This document shows, piece after piece, positions 1 through 6,186 of a stretch of DNA of 11,473 nt; within the stretch, counting starts at the first letter, position 1; each line of letters begins with the position of its first letter. The position numbers were made by a program, and so were the translations under genes. The notes beneath the pieces were generated by a model, which did not search any database, was not told the origin of the DNA, and was given only the letters and a program-made list of their open reading frames with translations. Source of the DNA: Deltaproteobacteria bacterium (GTDB taxonomy: Bacteria > Desulfobacterota > Syntrophia > Syntrophales > UBA2185); contig JAPLJQ010000192.1 in NCBI GenBank assembly GCA_026388495.1, positions 1-11,473 on the forward strand, given 5' to 3'.

Positions 1-268
1 AGATCTTGTTTAGATTTTTCGATTTGGGATTGATTTGCTTTATAATGGTGAAACGGTGCGATGAGATTCCCATCTGATTCTGCATGATATCAAATAGCCA
101 TTCTCCTTTTTTTACGACATAGGGTCGGACTTTCTGCTGGGAAATGGCCGTCTTTTTCAATGAAAGATGAGCAGTGTCTTCCTTTGCACAGAGTTCATAA
201 CCCGGGTTTATCAGAGGTAGAACAAAAAGAAGAACAAGAAAGCGATGTCGTATACGTGAATAGCTCAT
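1..268 (-). CDS. Secreted LysM-domain protein, N-terminal part (runs off left edge)
   Basis: Reading leftward from an ATG at 268-266 gives 89 residues with no stop before the window edge, so only the N-terminus is present. A GAGGG ribosome site lies 7 nt upstream of the ATG. Residues 1-28 look like a signal peptide: basic SRIRHR, a hydrophobic run FLVLLFVLPLI, and likely cleavage after L-C-A28. Cys27 does not sit in a proper lipobox. Residues 49-89 match the start of a LysM peptidoglycan-binding domain, with YVVKKGEWLFDIM and then an INP motif at 79-81. Family knowledge places such proteins in the periplasm or envelope, bound to murein glycan. What follows the LysM domain cannot be seen. It is divergent from the plus-strand gene series. 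Confidence 0.7.
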   Translation of the reverse strand, partial: MSYSRIRHRFLVLLFVLPLINPGYELCAKEDTAHLSLKKTAISQQKVRPYVVKKGEWLFDIMQNQMGISSHRFTIIKQINPKSKNLNKI

Positions 269-693
269 ATCAATACCCTCGTCGGGAGATTCACTTGTCG
301 TTAAAGGAATAAATTATTTGATATCATCTACCTGAATCCATGAAAAAAGTCAAATGACCATCTATAAGATGATTCATCTGGAGGTAAGGATGAATTGTTT
401 AAAAACGTGATTGAATACCGCACAACTCAAACCGTTATTCACCTTAAATAATATAATGATCTTAATGAAGTGTCCGTACTTCCATAAGCATTTATGTTTC
501 ATCATGTATCAGGGAGAACAATTTGAATTCACCATGCAGTAATTATTTTTCAAAGATATTAAATATTATGATGATCGTGGTTGCACAATCAAAGTCAAGT
601 GATATAATATCTTGTTTTTTTACAATATTGAACGTTGAAATTCTCAATGACTTTCAGTAGCGGGACATTCACAATTTCAGGAGGTTTTTTAAG
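269..693. other. Divergent intergenic spacer, 425 bp
   Basis: This AT-rich spacer lies between the divergent LysM gene and the 694 gene. The only strong signals are the promoter at 581-608 and the AGGAGG ribosome site at 679-684. For the leftward gene there is only a poor promoter candidate (TTGACT at 353-348, 17-bp spacer, weak -10 TAGATG). A good ribosome site, GGAGGT at 380-385, precedes an ATG at 390, but that frame stops after six codons. No RNA gene, repeat or terminator was recognised. Confidence 0.5.
581..608 (+). promoter_or_regulatory. Probable sigma-70 promoter for the 694-start gene series
   Basis: TTGCAC (581-586, 4 of 6 matches to TTGACA) and a perfect TATAAT (603-608) are separated by 16 bp. 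Transcription would start near 615, leaving an untranslated leader of about 80 nt before the ATG at 694. It is the best-matching plus-strand promoter in the spacer. It would drive the small helical protein gene, the HD-domain gene and probably genes further on. Confidence 0.5.
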
Positions 694-912
694 ATGGGTG
701 ATGCAGACAAACAGGCTGCTTTTATGAAGGAGATGCAGGCCAGGCTTGATAAGAAACTAAAGGAGCACGAGATCTCGATAGTAGAACACTGGAAATCACA
801 GCTTGATAAATTAATATCCATGAAACCGGACGGAATCGCTTCCCTTCAGTTGCAAATGAAAAGAATTTCCGATATGATGTCCAACCGGATCAAAATGCTG
901 AAAAAGGAGTGA
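694..912 (+). CDS. Small charged helical protein, unknown function (72 aa)
   Basis: I do not recognise this protein. It is preceded by a near-ideal AGGAGG (679-684) nine bases before the ATG, which makes translation credible. The 72 residues are almost all helix-forming and strongly charged, with many Lys and Glu (for example QARLDKKLKEHE and MKRISDMMSNRIKMLKKE). There is one likely break at MKPDG (residues 44-48). No Cys, no membrane segment and no signal peptide are present. A short helical hairpin or coiled-coil adaptor is likely. The stop is one base from the ATG of the HD-domain gene, whose ribosome site lies inside this gene's end. The two are therefore probably translationally coupled and may work together. 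Confidence 0.7.
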   Translation: MGDADKQAAFMKEMQARLDKKLKEHEISIVEHWKSQLDKLISMKPDGIASLQLQMKRISDMMSNRIKMLKKE

Positions 913-913
913 A

Positions 914-1495
914 ATGCAAGATATAACAAATTTTTTATTCGAAGTGGGTATGTTGAAGAAAACACCGAGAACGGGCTTTCAGTTTCTCGGTTCCGGAAGT
1001 GAATCTGTGGCGGAACATATCTTAAGAACGGTATTTATCGGTTATGCATTAAGTAAAATGGAGCCGGGTGTGGATGAATATAAAGTGCTTAAAATATGCC
1101 TTGTCCATGATCTTCCCGAAGCCAGGACGGGAGATATGAACTATATGTATAAAAAGTACGTGACGGTAGATGAACTGAAAGCGGTAGATGAACTGACGGA
1201 GACTTTGTTCTTTGGTGAAGATATCAAAGCCGCCATCAGTGAATTTAATGAAAGAACGACAAGAGAATCTCTTATTGCCCACGATGCAGACCAACTTTCC
1301 CTGATTCTTCAACTTAAGGAGTGTGGGGATCTTGGTAATAAATACAGTGAGGAATGGATAAAGTATGCGAGCATGCGGCTGTATACAAAAAACGCAAAAA
1401 AGCTGGCAGGCAGTATTCTGAAAACAGATTCAGCCGAATGGTGGTTCAAAGATAAAAGTGACTGGTGGATAAACGGCAATCACAACGGTAAATGA
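914..1495 (+). CDS. HD-domain phosphohydrolase, YfbR/HDDC2-like (HD_3 type)
   Basis: The 193-aa protein carries the HD metal-dependent phosphohydrolase signature. His35 lies in ESVAEH, His65-Asp66 in LVHDLPEARTGD (with Glu69 and Asp74), and Asp126 in the late AHDADQL motif. This H...HD...D pattern and length match the YfbR/HDDC2 branch, whose known members remove phosphate from deoxyribonucleoside 5'-monophosphates. Substrate specificity here is inferred from family only. Residues 81-110 (between metal motifs) are Glu/Asp rich. The ribosome site AAGGAG lies just before the ATG, inside the end of the preceding small gene. The protein is cytoplasmic, with no signal peptide or membrane segment. 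The C-terminal tail is Trp-rich (EWWFKDKSDWW), which is unusual and may be an interaction surface. Confidence 0.85.
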   Translation: MQDITNFLFEVGMLKKTPRTGFQFLGSGSESVAEHILRTVFIGYALSKMEPGVDEYKVLKICLVHDLPEARTGDMNYMYKKYVTVDELKAVDELTETLFFGEDIKAAISEFNERTTRESLIAHDADQLSLILQLKECGDLGNKYSEEWIKYASMRLYTKNAKKLAGSILKTDSAEWWFKDKSDWWINGNHNGK

Positions 1496-1622
1496 GGGAA
1501 TGGCCGTCTGCAGACCCTTCTTTCTGTGAGGGTTCTTGTTAATGCCACCTTTGTTGACGCAAATGCACCATTCCTGAAATAAACGCATAAATTTAAGGGC
1601 AAATATAGAGGTCAATGTATCC

Positions 1623-2243
1623 ATGGGAACAAAGAAGCAGAAGAGAACGACGGATATAAAGGTAAAGAAGAAGAAAAAAAGCATCAGGAAATCTTTACTT
1701 TATTTCATCGTTGCCGTTGTGGTGGTGTTTCTCATTTTGTTGTTTGTGAGTCTTTTTGAATACGTGTTTCCTCCGACAAAGGATACCGTCACCAAGAAGA
1801 AGGAAAAGCAACAGGTCACACTTTACTTTTCAGATGCCAATGAGAGGTTTTTAATTCCGGAAAAGAGATATATCCCGAAAGAAAATAATCCTGAACAACA
1901 GGCGAAAGAAGTGGTGAAAGCCTTGTTGGATGGCTCGAAAACAAAGCTCATCAATACATTTCCTGAAAAGGTAAAGCTTGAAAGTATAAAAATTGATGAA
2001 GGGCAGACTGCCTATGTGAGTTTTGATCATAATCTTGTTCAGCTTCATCCGGGTAGCAGTGCCAGCGAAATGGCTACCATCTATTCGCTGACCAACAGTC
2101 TGATTCAGAATGTTTCGGGCATCAAAAAAGTAAAACTGCTGATTGCGGGCAAGGAAATAGAATCTATTAAGGGACACATTGATACGAGGCAACCCTTTAC
2201 GATGAATAAAGAATTGCTGGCGCCGGGATCAAAGGAAGGATAA
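1623..2243 (+). CDS. Membrane-anchored GerMN-domain protein
   Basis: The protein has 206 aa. Residues 1-23 are very basic (KVKKKKKSIRK). A single hydrophobic membrane segment spans about 24-49, so the rest is expected outside the cytoplasmic membrane. A GerMN domain fills about residues 64-190: VTLYFSDANERFLIPEKR at the start, an EQQAKEVVKALLDGS helix, then the strand TAYVSFDHNL and an SLTNSLIQN helix. GerMN domains are known from GerM of spore formers but are also widespread in non-spore-forming envelope proteins, so the name does not imply sporulation. AGAGGT at 1607-1612 is the ribosome site, 10 nt before the ATG. The 127-bp gap upstream contains a weak possible promoter (TTGACG at 1554). 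The EF-G-like gene begins 9 bp after the stop. Confidence 0.8.
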   Translation: MGTKKQKRTTDIKVKKKKKSIRKSLLYFIVAVVVVFLILLFVSLFEYVFPPTKDTVTKKKEKQQVTLYFSDANERFLIPEKRYIPKENNPEQQAKEVVKALLDGSKTKLINTFPEKVKLESIKIDEGQTAYVSFDHNLVQLHPGSSASEMATIYSLTNSLIQNVSGIKKVKLLIAGKEIESIKGHIDTRQPFTMNKELLAPGSKEG

Positions 2244-2252
2244 TCCTGAACC

Positions 2253-4286
2253 ATGTCTTTACGACAAAAATTATCAAGGACGAGAAATATCGGGATTGTA
2301 GCTCATATTGATGCCGGCAAGACGACGGTAACGGAGAGGATTCTCTTTTATACGGGGAAAGTATATAAAATGGGTGAAGTCCATGACGGCGAAGCAACAA
2401 TGGACTGGATGCCTCAGGAACAGGAGAGAGGGATAACCATCACGTCTGCAGTCACGGCTTGCAGTTGGGAAAACCATGAGATTCAGATTATTGATACGCC
2501 GGGTCACGTCGATTTTACCATGGAGGTTGAAAGGTGTCTCCGGGTACTTGATGGAGCACTGGTTGTTTTTTGTGCTGTAGGGGGGGTTGAACCTCAATCC
2601 GAGACCGTCTGGCATCAGGCCGATAAATATAGCGTTCCCAAAATTGCTTTTATCAATAAGATGGACCGTGTGGGTGCAAATTTTTTCGGAACCCTCAATA
2701 TGATGAAGGAAAGGTTTAATTCCATCCCTCTGGCCATACAGATTCCTTATGGTCAGGAGGAGAACTTTACCGGCGTTGTGGATCTGATCAGAGAGAATCT
2801 CATTACGTGGCATGAAAATTCCCTGGGTGTATCATTTTCACTGGGGGATATTCCGTCCGATATTCTTTCTCAGGTGCAGGAATATCGTGAAAAATTGATT
2901 GAAACGCTTGCGGAGATGGATGATCAAATCGCAGAGAAATATCTGGAGGGAAGCAGCATTTCAGAAGAAGAGATTATAAAAGCCGTCAGGCAGGCAACCC
3001 TTTCTCTAAAAGCCGTACCTGTGATGTGTGGTACTGCCTTGCGGAACCAGGGCATTCAACCCCTCATGGACGCCATCGTTAATTTTCTCCCTTCGCCGGA
3101 AGATGTCCCGCCCGTCAGGGGACTCAATCCATTAACGGGTCATGAAGAAACCAGATTGAGCAACGACAGGGAGCCTTTAGCCGCCCTGGCGTTCAAGGTC
3201 ATGCAGGATGATGGACGGAAATTGACTTATCTGAGAATTTATTCGGGGCATCTTCAGATGGGTCATGACATCTACAATGTATCGATCAGGAAAAAAGAAA
3301 AGATTTCGCGACTTCTGAAAATGCATGCGAACAAGAGGGAGCGAATCGATCAATGCGGCGCGGGGGGAATCGTTGCCGTTGTAGGGCTCAAAGAAACGAC
3401 CACCGGAAATACCCTCTGTGATGAGTCCCACCCGATTCTTCTGGAACCGATAGAGTTTTATGAACCCGTCATCAGTCAGGCAATCGAAGCGAAGACCCCC
3501 GCCGATCAGGAGAAATTGTCCGTTGCTCTTACCAAGCTGATGGAAGAAGATCCCACAATCAGAGTAAAGTATGAAGATGAAACGGCCCAAACCGTAATTT
3601 CGGGCATGGGGGAACTGCACCTTGATATTATCATTGACAGACTGAAAAGGGAATTTAATACCCTTGTGAACGTTGGTAAACCCCGGGTTGTGTACAGGGA
3701 AACCATTCAGAAGCGGGTAGAGGCGGAAGGCCGTTTTGAGAAGGAGCTGGGTGAAAAGAAACATTTTGGTCATGTGAAAATCACTGTCGAGCCGAAAGCG
3801 AGGGGAACGGGAATAGCATGTGTAGAGCTCATAGATGAAGCCACCATCCCTTCTGATTTTCATGAGGCCATTGAAGAGGGCATCCGGGAATCAACACTGA
3901 GCGGCGTTTTGGCTGGCTACCCTGTTGTAGATGTTAAAATTACGATAACAGGCGGATCTTTCCGAGAAGGAGAGTCTACAGAACTCGGTTATAAGATCGC
4001 AGCGTCATCCGCTGTGAGAGATGGCTGCCTGCGGGCCGATCCTACGCTTCTTGAACCTCTCATGATGGTGGAGATCATCACACCCAGGGAATTTATGGGA
4101 GAGGTCATCGGAGATATCAACGCCAGAAGGGGAGAAATTCAGGCCATATCAACAAAAGGACCGATCAGTGAAATCAAGGCGAAGGTACCCTTGAAGGCCA
4201 TGTTTGGATATTCGACAGATATTCGCTCGGCGACCCAGGGACGAGCCACCTTCTCCATGCAGTTTTATGCTTATGACAAGGTTTAA
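2253..4286 (+). CDS. fusA: EF-G-type translational GTPase (probable paralogue)
   Basis: All G motifs are intact: AHIDAGKT (17-24), RGITI (59-63), DTPGHVDF (81-88), NKMD (135-138) and CGTAL. The order G domain, II, III, IV, V is that of EF-G, which moves tRNA-mRNA on the ribosome and assists recycling. At 677 aa it is slightly shorter than typical EF-G (about 690-704). Two points suggest a paralogue rather than the main EF-G. It lies outside any rpsL-rpsG-fusA-tuf cluster, and both tip loops of domain IV differ from the usual form. The glycine-rich tip loop reads LGEKKHFGHV (499-508). The loop normally reading GSYHDVDS reads GSFREGES (568-575), placing Arg571 where E. coli EF-G has His583. A weak AAGGA ribosome site overlaps the end of the upstream gene, which suggests coupling. 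It could still serve as a working EF-G. Confidence 0.9.
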   Translation: MSLRQKLSRTRNIGIVAHIDAGKTTVTERILFYTGKVYKMGEVHDGEATMDWMPQEQERGITITSAVTACSWENHEIQIIDTPGHVDFTMEVERCLRVLDGALVVFCAVGGVEPQSETVWHQADKYSVPKIAFINKMDRVGANFFGTLNMMKERFNSIPLAIQIPYGQEENFTGVVDLIRENLITWHENSLGVSFSLGDIPSDILSQVQEYREKLIETLAEMDDQIAEKYLEGSSISEEEIIKAVRQATLSLKAVPVMCGTALRNQGIQPLMDAIVNFLPSPEDVPPVRGLNPLTGHEETRLSNDREPLAALAFKVMQDDGRKLTYLRIYSGHLQMGHDIYNVSIRKKEKISRLLKMHANKRERIDQCGAGGIVAVVGLKETTTGNTLCDESHPILLEPIEFYEPVISQAIEAKTPADQEKLSVALTKLMEEDPTIRVKYEDETAQTVISGMGELHLDIIIDRLKREFNTLVNVGKPRVVYRETIQKRVEAEGRFEKELGEKKHFGHVKITVEPKARGTGIACVELIDEATIPSDFHEAIEEGIRESTLSGVLAGYPVVDVKITITGGSFREGESTELGYKIAASSAVRDGCLRADPTLLEPLMMVEIITPREFMGEVIGDINARRGEIQAISTKGPISEIKAKVPLKAMFGYSTDIRSATQGRATFSMQFYAYDKV

Positions 4287-4315
4287 CGAAAGCCCGTTTA
4301 TTTGGTAACTCAAAT

Positions 4316-5500
4316 ATGTCGCCTGTTTTGAAGATTCTCAGGATTATCGGTGGATTATACAGGGAGCGTTCCTTCCAGATTGCCCTCGTGACCCTGAGTA
4401 TCATATTTTTGAGCTCCATCGGTGTTTATTACTTTGAACAGACAAATACAGATGCCAACATTCATTCCATATGGGATGGTATCTGGTGGGCCGTCGTTAC
4501 CATGGGAACGGTGGGTTATGGCGACAAGTACCCGGTAACTCCCGGTGGAAGGATCGTGGGGCTGTTCCTCATATTTACCGGTGTTGGTTTGATGTCTTTG
4601 TTTACAGCAACCATCGCCTCTATATTTGTGGAAAAGAAAATGAAGGAGGGGAAGGGCTTGGAAACGGTTAAAGATAAGGACCATGTCGTTATATGTGGCT
4701 GGAATAAATATACCGAAGAGGTACTTCAGGGGTTGACGACGTATGGAACAATGTTGGAGATGCCCATCATTCTCATTAATGAGCTTTCCGTGGATGAGAT
4801 AGACGCCCTGAAACTCAAGTATCATAAAAATAATCTGAAATTCCTCAGAGGAAATTATGTTCATGAGGATGTCCTGCTGAGGGCCAACATTACAAAGGCA
4901 CGATTCGCTTTGATCATGGCCGATATTTCAGGGAGTCATGGACTGGAGAGGATCGATGAACGTACAACCCTCGCCGCTCTTACCATCAAATCCATCGCTC
5001 CCCATGTGAAAACCGTTGCCGAACTTCTGGATAGTGAAAACAGGCAGCATCTGAGAAGGGCAAACGTTGATGAGGTCATTGTAAGGGGAGAACACATCGG
5101 ATCACTTCTGGCAACGGCGATAAATTCACCGGGGATACCCCGGATTATTTCAAGCATGCTGTCTCTGGGCGATAACAATAAATTGTGGCGGGTGGACATT
5201 CCCAGGAACTTCATCGGCAAGACGTTCAAGGAACTGAACGTCTTTTACCGTGAAAAGCACCATGCCATTCTGATTGGAATTTTGAAGGAGAAAAAGGCGA
5301 TGAAACTGGAGGATCTGCTCTCGGACAATACCTCCGTTATCGATACTTTTATCAAGGAAAAAATCAAGGAGTCGAAAAAAGACTTTTTATATAAGAGAGA
5401 TGAGACTCAGTTTATGGTAAATCCCGAAGATGGGTATATCCTTGGCGGAGATGAATTTGCCATCATCCTTTCCAGGGTGATACCACAGAAAACAGCATAA
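4316..5500 (+). CDS. Two-TM potassium channel with RCK (TrkA-N/TrkA-C) domain, MthK-like
   Basis: The 394-aa protein starts with a pore unit: TM1 about 20-41, a pore helix (WDGIWWAVVTM), the K+ selectivity filter TVGYGD at 65-70, and TM2 about 79-105. A cytoplasmic RCK domain follows from residue 122 with HVVICGWNKYTEEV. Its glycine motif is degenerate, as in the archaeal Ca2+-gated channel MthK. At the MthK calcium-site region AEAER, this protein reads AELLD, so only the first Glu (Glu236) is kept and the Ca2+ site is probably altered. A TrkA-C-like lobe spans about 290-394 and contains a charged insert (about 325-365). No clear ribosome site precedes the ATG. The next gene encodes a lone cNMP-binding domain, a possible partner. 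Four subunits are expected in the inner membrane. Confidence 0.9.
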   Translation: MSPVLKILRIIGGLYRERSFQIALVTLSIIFLSSIGVYYFEQTNTDANIHSIWDGIWWAVVTMGTVGYGDKYPVTPGGRIVGLFLIFTGVGLMSLFTATIASIFVEKKMKEGKGLETVKDKDHVVICGWNKYTEEVLQGLTTYGTMLEMPIILINELSVDEIDALKLKYHKNNLKFLRGNYVHEDVLLRANITKARFALIMADISGSHGLERIDERTTLAALTIKSIAPHVKTVAELLDSENRQHLRRANVDEVIVRGEHIGSLLATAINSPGIPRIISSMLSLGDNNKLWRVDIPRNFIGKTFKELNVFYREKHHAILIGILKEKKAMKLEDLLSDNTSVIDTFIKEKIKESKKDFLYKRDETQFMVNPEDGYILGGDEFAIILSRVIPQKTA

Positions 5501-5548
5501 ATGAAAAGACATGGCAGGAAAGATGATTGACGAAAGCTCAGGAGATAT

Positions 5549-6061
5549 ATGATGGAAAAGGATATTTCTCTCTTGAAAGAGATTACCCTCTTTAAGGATC
5601 TCCCCATGGAAAAGATTAGGAAAATTGTGAATATATTGCGCAGGGTGACCTTCGCGGAAAGCGAGATCATCATGAAGGAGGGCGATTCCGGTGACACAAT
5701 GTACATCATTCTGGAGGGATCGGTTGAGGTCGTAAAGAGTCTCGTCATAGGGGATATGGATGATGAGGATGTGGGAAAGAACAAGGTATTTACGAGACTG
5801 GACGGTAAACAGCATGCCGTGTTTGGTGAAATTGCTCTTCTGGAGGAATTAAGAAGAACGGCAACGATCAAGGCAATCACGAATTGTGTCTTATATGAAA
5901 TTAAGAAGGATGATTTTTTGAAACTTGCTGAAGAGGATTATGAGCTGGGTTACCGTATTTTACTGAATATTGCCAGGGTTGTCAGTGCAAGGTTGAGGAA
6001 GGCGGATGAAGAGACAGTTAAACTGACAACTGCCCTGAGCATCATCTTGCAGGAAACATAA
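5549..6061 (+). CDS. Stand-alone cyclic-nucleotide-binding-domain protein
   Basis: The 170-aa protein is one CNBD/CRP-type beta-roll with no DNA-binding helix-turn-helix, membrane segment or catalytic domain. EGDSGDTMYIILEGSVEV forms the early strands. The phosphate-binding cassette reads FGEIALLEELRRTATI with Gly93, Glu94 and Arg103-Thr104, the residues that contact cyclic phosphate and ribose in CRP/PKA-type domains, so ligand binding looks possible. An acidic insert (about residues 67-80, GDMDDEDVGKNK) sits before the cassette. The C-terminus is helical. Two ATGs are adjacent. AGGAG at 5540-5544 lies 4 nt before the one at 5549 and 7 nt before the one at 5552, so the second is the likelier true start. 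The gene sits 48 bp after the channel gene and may encode a separate gating or sensing subunit. Confidence 0.88.
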   Translation: MMEKDISLLKEITLFKDLPMEKIRKIVNILRRVTFAESEIIMKEGDSGDTMYIILEGSVEVVKSLVIGDMDDEDVGKNKVFTRLDGKQHAVFGEIALLEELRRTATIKAITNCVLYEIKKDDFLKLAEEDYELGYRILLNIARVVSARLRKADEETVKLTTALSIILQET

Positions 6062-6091
6062 TAGGATAAAGTTTGAAGAACTTGAAAAATA

Positions 6092-6146
6092 GATTCGGCT
6101 TTTATCGGAATCGTTTGTAATAACTTCCGATTCGTATCGAGGAATC
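6092..6146. repeat. Alternating GATTC/GAATC inverted repeats before the sigma-54 activator gene
   Basis: In the 125-bp gap before the activator gene, GATTC (6092), GAATC (6108), GATTC (6129) and GAATC (6142) alternate, forming two short dyads centred near 6102 and 6138. The middle pair extends to GAATCG/CGATTC. A fifth GAATC lies at 6180-6184, next to the start codon. The arms are too short for a terminator and no T-run follows. An operator for the downstream gene is possible. Chance is not excluded. Confidence 0.3.
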
Positions 6147-6186
6147 CATTTATAAAAAAGTTTCTAAATAAACCAGAAGGAATCTT

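Noticed and set aside
1497..1574. GGAATGG (1497-1503) and CCATTCC (1568-1574) as a hairpin between the HD and GerMN genes
   Set aside because: The 7-bp arms are 64 nt apart with little inner pairing and no T-run. This is likely chance.
1623..2243. GerMN domain as evidence of a spore-forming organism
   Set aside because: GerMN domains are common in non-sporulating Gram-negative bacteria, and no other sporulation gene is present here.
3177..3863. Minus-strand 228-codon frame inside the EF-G-like gene
   Set aside because: It is an antisense shadow of strongly conserved EF-G coding sequence with no ribosome site or recognisable motif.
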